Source: Amphimedon queenslandica
Lineage: Eukaryota > Porifera > Demospongiae > Haplosclerida > Niphatidae
Direction of reading: 5' to 3'
Length of the DNA stretch: 64,000 nucleotides
Assembly: GCF_000090795.2 (NCBI RefSeq)
Contig: NW_003546243.1
Location: 765,880 to 829,879 of the forward strand
Shown: positions 35,101 to 45,200 of the stretch, one piece after another
Layout: each line of letters begins with the position of its first letter
How positions within the stretch are numbered: the stretch's first letter is position 1
Program-made: the position numbers and the translations under genes
Notes under the pieces: generated by a model
Databases searched by the model: none
What the model saw: only the letters and a program-made list of their open reading frames with translations
What the model was told of the DNA's origin: nothing

Positions 35101-36761
35101 ATGGGTGGAAATCTCTCTTTCCCAGAAGCTGATTTGAAGGATAAAGTGGCCATTGTAACTGGTGGTAATGCTGGGATAGGATATGAGACAGCTAAGGGAA
35201 TAGCAAGACTTGGAGCACGCACTATAATAGCTTGTAGATCAGAGGAAAAAGCAACTGCTGTAAGTAGATCATTAAGGAATAAGGGATGGGACTGAGATAA
35301 TTTGTATTATTTCTCCCCTCTCAGGCAATTGAGCGTATGAAGGCTGAGATAATTGATACTGGATCAGATCAGCATAACATTGAGTTCATGAAGCTGGATC
35401 TGAGCTCATTCAATTCTACAAAAGAATTCGTTGTCTCATTCAAAGAGAAACAATTGCCATTGCATATTTTAATCAACAATGCTGGAACAATTGGCTCCTC
35501 TAATATGTGTAAGTCTTCCTTTCTCTCTTTCTTTTACGTGTCTTTGTTTAGCTAAGACAGATGATGGCTTTGAATCTATGTTCCAGATCAATCATCTCAG
35601 TCACTTCCTATTGACACTGGAGCTGCTCCCTGTTGTGCTTGATACTGCTCAATCATGTAAAGACTGTAGAATTGTCATAGTCTCTTCAACGGCTCACAAA
35701 AGTGGTGTGTTTGATACTCAAAACATGAATGGAGAAGTGTCTTTTTCCCGTTTGAAGTTTTATAGCAATTCTAAGCTTTACAATGTAATGAATAACAAAT
35801 AGCCCAATGCTTCATTATACATGTATAGATAATGCATGCATTTGCACTTCAAAGACGCCTAAAAGGGAGTGATATAACAGTTTCAGTCCTCCATCCCGGA
35901 TTTGTAAGCTAATAATACGACCATGATACATTGATGATTCCATAATTACAGGTTAATTCCGAACTGTTTGAAAAAGGTTTCAGCGGATCAAGTGGAGGAA
36001 GTACAGCTTGGAGTTTTGGAAAATACTTACTTAGACGTGAGGATGATAACATCAGAGGGAGTATCGTTGCTTATGTATGATATTTTTTCTTTCTTTTGTA
36101 GCTATGATGAGAGATACTGTCAAAGGTGCTGCCACAACCATTAATTGTGCTGTCAATCCTGAGCTGAATACTAAAGAGTGTCATTATTATGACAGCTGCA
36201 AAATAGCCGATTCAATTCCTCTGTCGACGTTAGTTCTCACTATATGAGATATCATATTGTTTATATATTTTGTATATTGACTATAGGAACACTGATCTAC
36301 AGGAGCAGTTGTGGGATATCAGTGTTACTAATGTTAAAGCTTGGTTGAGTCCAGAGATTGTTGAAAAGTATTGCAGTACCCAGCAAACAGGGCTTGAAGA
36401 AGCAACATCCGAGACACAAACCACTAGAGTCAATACTGAAGAGGGATCAGCTACTGCTAAAGATGAATCAGCCGCTACTAAAGAAGAATCAGCTACTGCT
36501 AAAGATGAATCAGCTACTAAAGAAGAATCGGCTACTGCTAAAGATGAATCAGCTACTAAAGAAGAATCGGCTACTACTAAAGATGAATCAGCTACTAAAG
36601 AAGAACCGGCTACTGCTAAAGATGAATCAGCTACTAAAGAAGAATCGGCTACTACTAGAGATGAATCAGCGTCTAAAGAAGAATCAGCTACTAAAGATGA
36701 ATCAATCACTAAAGATGAATCGGCTACTGCTAAAGATGAATCGACTACTCAAGATGACTGA
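35101..36761 (+). CDS. short-chain dehydrogenase, retinol dehydrogenase-like, with repeat tail
   Basis: Seven exons: 35101-35259, 35325-35508, 35552-35784, 35829-35903, 35952-36036, 36102-36228 and 36287-36761. The Rossmann motif TGGNAGIG, the NNAG tetrad, the serine in VIVSSTAH and the catalytic YSNSKLYN (YxxxK) are present, so an NAD(P)H-dependent oxidoreductase is expected. The C-terminal TINCAVNPELNT...DSCK block resembles the RDH11-14/WWOX group; substrate (retinal or other lipid aldehyde) is inference. No long N-terminal membrane anchor is seen. After the enzyme domain comes an unusual hydrophilic tail of more than 100 residues built from ATAKDES/ATKEES heptad-like repeats. It is the first of a tandem pair and lies head to head with SF3B3. 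Confidence 0.9.
36442..36750 (+). repeat. coding minisatellite in the SDR tail
   Basis: Repeated GCTAAAGATGAATCAGCTAC and GAAGAATCGGCTACT blocks in higher-order order of about 39 and 60 bp, all in frame, encoding alternating KDES and KEES with Ala/Thr spacers. The second SDR has only a short, diverged version at 38284-38368. Confidence 0.9.
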
Positions 36762-36938
36762 AATGATTAAATGATACTGAACATAATGCATATTTAACAT
36801 TATTACTTCTAGTCTATATAGAGCTGCAGATTGTCTGAATACCTTTTTCATTATTGTAGCTGATAGTAGCAGTATAATAGAGTATAATTACATTCCACCA
36901 TTAATTGAGTTAATTATCACTGCATTTTATTGGTAGCT

Positions 36939-38371
36939 ATGGGGGGAAGTCTCTCTTTCCCAGAAGTCGATTTGAAGGATAAAGTGGCCATTGTAACTGG
37001 TGGTAATGCTGGGATAGGATATGAGACAGCTAAGGGAATAGCAAAACTTGGAGCACGCACTATAATAGCTTGTAGATCAGAGGAAAAAGCAACTGCTGTA
37101 AGTATAAAACTAGATCTACTATTATTAAGGAATAAAGGATTAAACTGAGTATTTCTTCTCTCTCAGGCAATTGAGCGTATGAAGGCTGAGATAATTGCTA
37201 CTGGATCAGATCAGCATAACATTGAATTCATGAAGCTGGATCTGAGCTCATTCAATTCAACAAAAGAATTTGTTGTCTCATTCAAAGAGAAGCAATTACC
37301 ATTACATATTTTGATCAACAATGCTGCAGTTGGATCTGTACCTCTAAGTAAGCCCTCTCTACTCTGATGTAATTTTCAACCCCCTCGCCCCGGCTAGCAA
37401 TGACAGAGGACGGATATGAGGCTCACTTTCAGATCAATCATCTCAGCCACTTCCTATTGACACTGGAGCTACTCCCTGTTATGCTTGATACTGCTCAATC
37501 ATGTAAAGACTGTAGGATTGTCATAGTCTCTTCAACGGCTCACAAAAGTGGTGTGTTCGATCCTCAAAACATGAATGGAGAAGTGTCTTATTCACGCTTA
37601 CTGTTTTACTGTCATTCTAAGCTTTACAATGTAAAAAAAATTCTCTTTTTTAAATTTAAGATTTCTTATAGGTAATGCATGCATTTGCACTTCAAAGACG
37701 TCTAAAAGAGAGTGATATTACAGTCTCAGTCCTCCATCCTGGAATTGTTAGTTAATGAGCGAATCTGTAAATTTTTACAAGTTTTTAAATTTGATCAGAT
37801 TAAGACTGAATTGTTTGATAAAGGATTTAGTGAATCAAGTGTGGCCAGCACAGCATGGGGGATTGGAAAATTTTTACTTGGACGTGAGTTTCTACTATTC
37901 TTTTTACAATTATTGTTCAATTTTTTCCAGCAATAATGAGAGATGCTTTTCAAGGTGCTGCTACAACCATTAATTGTGCTGTCAATCCTGAGCTGAATAC
38001 TAAAGAGTGTCATTATTATGACAGCTGCAAAATAGTCAGTTCAATTCCTCTGTCAATGTTAGTTCTATGATGAAATATGATATTGTTTATATATTTTGTG
38101 TATTGATTATAGGAACACTGATCTACAGGAGCAGTTGTGGGATATCAGTGTTACTAATGTTAAAGCTTGGTTGAGTCCAGAGATTGTTGAAAAGTATTGC
38201 AGTGCCCAGAAAATAGGACTTGAAGAAACAACACCCGAGACACAAACCACTAGAGCCAATCCGCATTGTACTGATTCTACTGAAGAGGAATCGACTACTA
38301 CTAAAAATGAATCAACTACTAAAGATAAATCTACTACTAAAGAAGAATTGGCTACTAAAAATGAAAGATGA
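36939..38371 (+). CDS. short-chain dehydrogenase paralogue 2
   Basis: Tandem duplicate of the preceding gene with the same exon plan: about 36939-37097, 37163-37345, then exons starting near 37399, 37672, 37798, 37932 and 38113. TGGNAGIG and YCHSKLYN (YxxxK) are kept; NNAG reads NNAA, a change next to the active site that is tolerated in some SDRs but could lower activity. DNA identity to copy 1 is very high across exons (for example the whole first exon), and introns are also partly alike, pointing to a recent duplication. The tail is short, with STTKNES-like repeats. An intervening 175 bp gives no TATA box. The retinol dehydrogenase-like assignment is shared with copy 1. Confidence 0.88.
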
Positions 38372-38404
38372 ATCGTCTACTAAGGAATGAATCTGCTCAC
38401 TTAA

Positions 38405-38580
38405 GCCCAACATACACCACAGGCAACATGTTGCCAGCCTTTGATCTTTCTTTCAACCTTGTTGAAAGGAATAGAAAGGTTTTCTATTCAAGGCAGCATG
38501 TTGCTTGACCAGATCAAAGCATGATCAAAGGCTAGGCAAATGTTGAAAGCAATATTGTTGAATGTAGTGTATGTTGGGCT
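38405..38580. mobile_element. TTAA-flanked MITE
   Basis: Ends are inverted: GCCCAACATACACCAC on the left and GTAGTGTATGTTGGGCT on the right, with TTAA at 38401-38404 and 38581-38584. The interior holds GGCAACATGTTGCC and CTTTGATC pairs, as in the outer element at 7641-8036, so they are relatives. It lies between the SDR pair and CNOT10. Confidence 0.75.
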
Positions 38581-38694
38581 TTAAATTTTTTTCCTTCTAT
38601 TTTTATTAATTATTAATAATAGTAAATTAACTTTAATATGAACATTATTAACTTTAGTCCGTTGACAATTTGATATTTTCCGTATACTATAATC

Positions 38695-41600
38695 ATGAGT
38701 ACAGAGGAGAGTGCCAGTGGTAGCTATTTCGGAGTAACAGAACAAGAATTGGAATTAGCACGAAGTGCCAAAGAAGCCTTTGACAATCATAGGTAAAACA
38801 TACCTCTCACCTACAAAAGAACCTGTTTAATTCATCCAAAATACTGCCAACACACACTTTACTGCTTAAAGGGTTAAAAATAGATAATGTATATTGTAAT
38901 TGCAGATATGAGAATTGTCTCTCAGTTTTAAAGAAACTGGTTGAGTTACGTCGGGAAGATGCTCGCGTCACTCACAATAAAGCCGTTGCTCAATACTTGC
39001 TCTCAAACTTAACTAAAACTGACGAGTTTAGGAGGACACTGGAGTCGGTGGAGGCTCAGTTTGAACACGATGCAAAAGGAGGAGGGAGTGAGAGTGTGTC
39101 CCCAATAAGTGTTACCGAGAAAGGTGTACTGCTCTTCAATAAGGCACTCATTCATCAGAGGGTATCATCTTCTAAGCATTATGATTGTATGTTTACTCCC
39201 CCCTCTCTCTCTCTCTTTCCTCCAGTTACATCAGAACTCCAAAGCAAGAGTGATATTAGAGCAATTATTTAGTGTCTTTGAAGCATTACGTAAGTACATG
39301 TTAATATATATATATATATATATACATGTACATGTACATGTAGTAGTACTGCATGTACATATTATTATATTCACCTCTTAATTACTTGTGTTTTTGGTTG
39401 TGAATTTGTGTGATGATTATATTTACTTTTAATTTAACAAATGAATAATATTTATAGTATAATTACATCTGATATTCTTTTATATTTTGTAGCTAAGCAT
39501 TTAGGCGTTCAGGTCTGTCTTTTATTAACGGAGGTGTATGTGAGTACTTACGAACTATCAAGAGCTTCGGATAACATTGAAATACTTGAGAGAAGACTCT
39601 TTGGTGGGTCCCTTAATAACGGAGGAGGACGTGGAGATAAAGAAGGGGATGGGCGTGGCTCTAATGACATGGACAAGCACAAGGCTCAACTCTATCAGGT
39701 ACTTTAGTTGTGAGTTTGGTTTCCTCTTATCTGATTGGTCAGTTTCGTGCGAGGCTCAACCTACTTCACAAAAACATTAAACAGTGCAAGAAAGAAGTGA
39801 AGAGCCTTACGGCAATAACTGGACCAGTAAGCTAAACCCGTTTGAAAATTCATTTTTAATCAAATTTTATGTACATGTACTTTTCTCTCTCTCTCTCTCT
39901 TTCTTCAGACTGCATGTGGTCAGTTTCTTAAAGCTAATGTTGAGTTTCTCCGAGGCAACTACATGAAAGCCTTCAAGGTCCTAAGCTCCGCCCCAAAGAA
40001 CCCGATAGTCACTGATGCTGGGGAGTGTCTCAGCTCATTCCTCTTCAATGATATCGGCTGCATTCACTTTGAATTAGGAAAGTACAACCTCTCTGCTCAT
40101 TATTTCAAGAAAGCAATAGAAGAGAACGATGCTGCTCTTAACGGCTATCCGCCACTCGATCGCTGTAAGTAAAAATGAAATGATTTTTTGTGTAAATGGG
40201 CGTTAATATTCATTTCTCTTAGCCACGCCTCTTTCTGGTCGCCCACTCTCAATGTTGGGCGTTAACTGTCGTCACGTCTTGTTGTATAATCTTGGCTTGC
40301 AGCAGCTGTATGGTGGTCACCCCTGGGGTGCATTTGAATCACTGCTGGAAGTTGTTCAAGTGTTTCACGGGAACCCTCGTCTATGGCTAAGACTCGCCGA
40401 GGCTTGTATTGCCGCCCACGCAAAAGTAAGTTCTAATTAATGCTCACAATAAAATTTGATGGTTTTTTGTATGTTATTCATTTTCATTATAGAGTCAGGA
40501 GGAGCAGGTCCATCAGATGAGGAACAAGAGCAGTACGGTACAAGTTGTTTTGGGTAGCGGTCCTCATCGTAAGCTGATAATAACTCCAATGCAGTGGCCT
40601 GCTAAGAAGAGGTAAGGCTCCTCCCACTTTGGGGGCGTGGCTTATTAATTTTTTGCTATTTTTTAAAGCCCGGATATTCAGTCAAACAGTGCTGCTATGC
40701 CAGGGCCCACATTAGAATTTGCTTCAATTTGTTTGCAAAATGCTCTGTTCCTCCTTCCTTCCCTACCTCAGTCAAACGGTGATGAACCGGAAGATGAAAG
40801 GATCCTACCCACTGTCAACGCATTGCCAGGGCCACCAATCAAAGGACAGAGTATACTAGATTTGAAGTCAGTAAATTATTTGTTTACTTGTAATTAAATG
40901 ACTTTTTTCTGACATCACAAAAATTTACAGTAGCTTGATTGTTATGCCATTATTATCATTATCCGTATTACATTAGGAGCTGTATATTATCTTGTAAGGC
41001 ATATGTGAGTCTTGGATTAGGTGATCCAATAGTTGCACTAGGAGCTGCTAAACAATTACTGGATACTCCTAGACTCCCCGGGGGACTCAGGTAATAAAGC
41101 CAAACTCACCCCCAATTCTTATTACATTATCTGATACATGTACATATTGATGTCCCTATACTGCGTAGAAAGTTTGAGTTGCTTATTTTTAGTTATGATT
41201 GCTTTAAGTATTTAGTATTGAGTACCCTTTACTTTACTATTTTCTATTTTGTTGTGAATGCATGTAGGTATGTGGCTAAACTGTACCTTGCAGAGAGCTA
41301 CATTCAAATGGGTTCCATACAAGAAGCACTTCAGCACTTGACGCCAGATATAGTCACAGACTTGGAGATATCAAGAGTACCTCTTGGTACGAGACAAGAC
41401 TTTAAGAGAATCACTTTATATATATATATATATTTTTTTTTTTTAGTTAATCCTGAAGTTGAGAGGGTTGAGCCTCCAGCCCCACGGCCGACATGTAAGC
41501 TCGACCCACATAGCCTGTATTTGTTACACAACTCCATTTCTTGCAGCCTCTGGTGTCACTGGTTTCCCTGGTAGCATATCTGACGCCAAGGCAACCCTCC

Positions 41601-41970
41601 TACTCAACCTATCCTCTGTCTACTGCATGCAAAAGGATTATGAATTGGCCAAGAAGGCTCTGTATCAAGTGAGACTGCATATAAAGACTATTTATTTATT
41701 TATTTATTTATTCATTTATATTTTGCTGTTATATTCATTTCATTTCACAGGCCATTTCAATACTTGGTCCTGTGAAGTTGCCTCGACAGGCTATTCTGCT
41801 ATCAGCTTATGTAGAGATAATGACAGGTAGAGATGCATGTATTCTTCATATTTATGTTTTAGGTTTTTTTTGTAAATGAATCATAATATTTGTATGCTGC
41901 AGGTAACATGTCAAAGGCCATACAAGTAATAAAGACTCACAGACCTCTGGTCCCAACTCGTTCATTATGA
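38695..41970 (+). CDS. CNOT10: CCR4-NOT subunit 10 (CNOT10)
   Basis: Multi-exon gene from ATG at 38695 to TGA at 41968-41970. The start ELELARSAKEAFDNHRYENC with LVELRREDARVTHNKAVAQY reads as the first TPR of CNOT10, followed by LSNLTKTDEFRRTLESVE. Later come HVLLYNLGLQQLYGGHPWGA, AFESLLEVVQVFHGNPRLWL and RLAEACIAAHAK, and TLLLNLSSVYCMQKDYELAK near the end, all typical of this family. CNOT10 is a TPR solenoid that binds CNOT11 and docks on the N-terminal part of CNOT1 in the cytoplasmic deadenylase complex. Introns are mostly under 200 bp and hold TA/TACATG runs (39305-39345). A short satellite fragment lies at about 41115-41180. Confidence 0.93.
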
Positions 41971-42539
41971 GAGAATGATTGAGTCTCACTGTTATTATAG
42001 TTTTATTGATAATCAATGCAGAACTATTTCGCTTTTGACTGTTATGAAAATACTCATAAAACTCAGTAATTAACGTACAGTCCCGCCCACTTTGGCAGGA
42101 AGGCTAGGGGTGGGCAATGCTAAAAATCTTTATTTTGATATGATAATATCGCTACACTGGTCAATTTTAGTTCATAAATTTGATATGATAAGGGAACATA
42201 AATTAATTGACTCTAATTAACAGTTATAAGTTTTAATTATGCAATGATGATTGAGAAATAATACATCAAGAATGATCAAAACCAAAAAAACACAAATATT
42301 TGATTGAATAAATATAATATAATTTGAGTGATAAATGCTGAAGATAAATATTGATATTGATGAATAAATGCTAAGAGAGAAAAGGGGCAAATAACAATAA
42401 TAATAATAATAATAATATAATTGATTTCTATAATAATATTAATAATAATAATAGAGAAACCTGTTTTGCCAGTCCCACTGTTTCTCAAAATAATAAAAAT
42501 CATATATATATATTGTAATTATCACTATTGATCATTTTG
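41971..42539. other. 3' intergenic region with E2F-like copy
   Basis: AT-rich space between convergent CNOT10 and the POU gene. At 42081-42100 is TCCCGCCCACTTTGGCAGGA, one base different from the promoter block of MCM4 at 47432-47451. Otherwise AAT microsatellite. Confidence 0.6.
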
Positions 42540-44438
42540 TTATTGAGATGATTGTGCATCACTATTACTTTCCTCATCAGAATCAGATTCTTCCTCTATC
42601 TCTTCATCATCTTCAGGTCCATCATTATCTTTACCAGCTTTCCTCTTTGCTCTCTTATTACAGAACCAAACCCGAACAACTTCAAATCCAATCCCAAGCT
42701 TCTCTGATATGGCTTTTAAATCTTTTGGAGACGGCTTGGGGTCGTTTTCAAACTCTTTCAAAAGCTGCTTCTTGGTCTGCACTGATATAGCTGTCCTACC
42801 CTTCCTTTTTTGATTGAAACTGGTCAGCCACCGACTGAGTTGTTTAATCTCGGTCTCGTTTATTCCTTGATTCCTAAGAGCGTCCAGTAACCATTTCTCC
42901 AAGTGAATCTTCATAGCTAACATCTCTTCAAACGAGAGAACCTTGTTCTCAAACAGCTGCAGTCGCTGCTCTGTCATTTCAAAATTATACTGAATACTTA
43001 TTTGTTGAGCGACATACTGTTTTGAGTATTCATATCTAATACGACTCTCCTTAAACTTATCAGCAAATAAATTCAGTATTCTTATCCCTTCTGTGTCCAC
43101 ATTACGACATGAAGCTCGAATCGGTGAGTCTGAAGAATCAGGATTAGGGCCTGGAACAGGAGTTGGAGCAGTAGGAGGAGGAGGAGGCTGTGATAGGATA
43201 GGCTCTGGTACGTAAGGAGTGGAAGGGAGAGAGGAGAGAGGGGAAGGAGGGAGAGAGGAAACAGGAGTAGTAGGGACATCAGGTGAGCCTTTGCTGCTAT
43301 TATCGTTATTAGCATGTGGTAGAGAAACTGGTATCAAAACCTGCTTATTCCCTGTGTTATCCTTCTTCTGCAACTGATGGATTATTGGAGGAAATACAAT
43401 ATGAATTGGTTTTGCAATGACTGGTTGACTAAACTCAGTCTGTGGTACTAAAGATTGATGATACTGGGGCAATAGATGACGAACTACTGGTTGCTGTGGC
43501 AATTGTTGCTGGGGTAATAAATGCGAATAAACGGGTGGAGCCTGATGATAGAGCAATACTTGATCGAAAGATGAAGGCTGTCGCTGGGGTACTGGTTGCT
43601 GTGGTAACTGTCGCTGGGGTAATGAATGCGAATAAATGGGTGGAGCCTGATGATAGAGCAATATTTGATCGAAAGATGAAGGCTGTCGCTGGGGTATTGG
43701 TTGCTGTGGTAACTGTTGCTGGGGTACTGGTTGCTGTGGTAACTGTTGTTGGGGTACTGGTTGCTGCAGTAACTGTTGCTGGAGTACTGGTTGCTGCAGT
43801 AATTGTTGCTGGAGTACTGCAGGATGTTGGTGGAATATGTGTAAGGGCTGTGGCTGATTATTTGAATGCAGTCGACAATAATTGTTAGCAGGATGATGAT
43901 GAACATTTAATGGATGCTGTGGATACTGTTGGAGTGGTGGTTCAGATATAAACCGGTAATGTTGGTGCTGTTCAATATGAGGTCTATCATAATGTACCTG
44001 GTACCTGCATGAAGGACGTAAAGGAGGAGTCACTGAAGTGTGTAATTCTGCTAGTGATAATGGCTGACTAGGTACCTGGGGTACATAGTACGAAGAAGAG
44101 ACTATTGAATGTGAGTGAGGTCTTTGCTGTTCTAAATTGACCGTATGATTAGAGTGACTGACATGATGATGCAGAGGAACTGAGTGAGATTGTAAGTGTT
44201 CTTGAGTCTGACCACCAGCAGTAGCGGCAGCTTGAGCTGCATACATCGCATCTAGATCTGCTGCAAGGAAAGAATCCAGATTAAAGTCTGTATCATCTAG
44301 ATCTACTGCGGATTGGTTATGTGATGAATGCGGGATATCCTCTGACTGTCCATGCTGTGGATCATGTTCAGTTAAGTCCGGTGGCCATTCCTGCGAAGCA
44401 GAGCTTGCCACGGGGGGCTGAGGCGGATGGTTGTCCAT
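42540..44438 (-). CDS. divergent POU-domain homeobox transcription factor
   Basis: Intronless, 632 residues. The C-terminal third has a POU-specific-like region (about 455-525: FADKFKESRIRYEYSKQYVA, LFENKVLSFEEMLAMKIHLE, LEKWLLDALRN; compare FAKTFKQRRIKLGFTQ, FEALNLSFKNM, LKPLLEKWL) and a homeodomain (about 543-600: KRKGRTAIS ... VVRVWFCNKRAKRK). WFCN with Cys at homeodomain position 50 is the POU-class hallmark. The first 430 residues are Gln/Pro/His-rich with LPQQPVPQQQ and related repeats, likely an activation or phase-separating region. An acidic Asp/Glu/Ser tail ends the protein. The POU-specific part is clearly diverged, lacking obvious TQ-TI contact residues, so DNA specificity may differ. 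A nuclear role is expected. No POU subclass can be assigned by eye. Confidence 0.87.
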   Translation of the reverse strand: MDNHPPQPPVASSASQEWPPDLTEHDPQHGQSEDIPHSSHNQSAVDLDDTDFNLDSFLAADLDAMYAAQAAATAGGQTQEHLQSHSVPLHHHVSHSNHTVNLEQQRPHSHSIVSSSYYVPQVPSQPLSLAELHTSVTPPLRPSCRYQVHYDRPHIEQHQHYRFISEPPLQQYPQHPLNVHHHPANNYCRLHSNNQPQPLHIFHQHPAVLQQQLLQQPVLQQQLLQQPVPQQQLPQQPVPQQQLPQQPIPQRQPSSFDQILLYHQAPPIYSHSLPQRQLPQQPVPQRQPSSFDQVLLYHQAPPVYSHLLPQQQLPQQPVVRHLLPQYHQSLVPQTEFSQPVIAKPIHIVFPPIIHQLQKKDNTGNKQVLIPVSLPHANNDNSSKGSPDVPTTPVSSLPPSPLSSLPSTPYVPEPILSQPPPPPTAPTPVPGPNPDSSDSPIRASCRNVDTEGIRILNLFADKFKESRIRYEYSKQYVAQQISIQYNFEMTEQRLQLFENKVLSFEEMLAMKIHLEKWLLDALRNQGINETEIKQLSRWLTSFNQKRKGRTAISVQTKKQLLKEFENDPKPSPKDLKAISEKLGIGFEVVRVWFCNKRAKRKAGKDNDGPEDDEEIEEESDSDEESNSDAQSSQ

Positions 44439-44819
44439 TAGCTGTTATGATACAAAACTGAGCGGTTGAACGGTGGACGACTAGTGCCTCTTCGTCACTT
44501 CACTTCTCCTGATATTCTCGCGGATATTCTTGATGGTACCAACTATAAAATGAGAGAAATGTAATGAATAATAAGTGAGGCTTTCCAGGGTTTAACAAGC
44601 TGTACTGTTGTCATTCTATAGTGTCCTTACCCTTAAAAGCTGGCCCTTTAGACTCCAGAAAGGCTTAGAATTTAGAAAACGTGCAGGCTCTCTCACCTTC
44701 AACACATTACCACGTGTGTGAGCCGACCACGCCCACACACTACTAATGCATTTTGTTTTTACAGGACAAACCTTTTCAACAGTTATAATAATTTCTTGTA
44801 ATAATAAAAAATCAAATCT

Positions 44820-44821
44820 AA

Positions 44822-44855
<34 letters not shown>

Positions 44856-45166
44856 GTAACTTATTGTACATTATTGTTGTTGTTGGTATTATTGTTGTTG
44901 TTGTTGTCATTATTATTATTATACTGATGATTAAAAAAATTAGTATTATTATTACTATTATTATCATTATTATTATTATTATTGTTGTTGTTGTTGTTGT
45001 TGTTAGTATTATTATTATTATTATTATTATTATTGTTATTATCAAGAGTCCATTATATTTAGGACTCTTGTTATTATTAATAGTGATCATTCATAATGTT
45101 AGTGTGCATTGTTATCATTAATTTATGATATGTATTACATGTGTATTAATGACATCAGTATTATTA

Positions 45167-45190
<24 letters not shown>
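44820..45190. repeat. ATT/GTT trinucleotide microsatellites
   Basis: Long ATT, GTT and mixed runs, again at 46995-47090 and 48118-48180 (pure ATT, over 20 units). ORFs across these runs are poly-Ile/Val/Thr artefacts. Confidence 0.9.

Positions 45191-45193
<3 letters not shown>

Positions 45194-45200
<7 letters not shown>

Noticed and set aside
36281-36709. 142-residue ADSSLV-repeat ORF antisense to the SDR tail
   Set aside because: It is the mirror of the in-frame KDES/KEES coding repeat; the sense frame continues a bona fide enzyme.
43442-43888. Plus-strand 148-residue repetitive ORF inside the POU gene
   Set aside because: Antisense shadow of the Gln/Pro repeat; no independent evidence.
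44851-45121. Poly-Ile/Val/Thr ORFs on both strands
   Set aside because: Products of ATT/GTT microsatellites.
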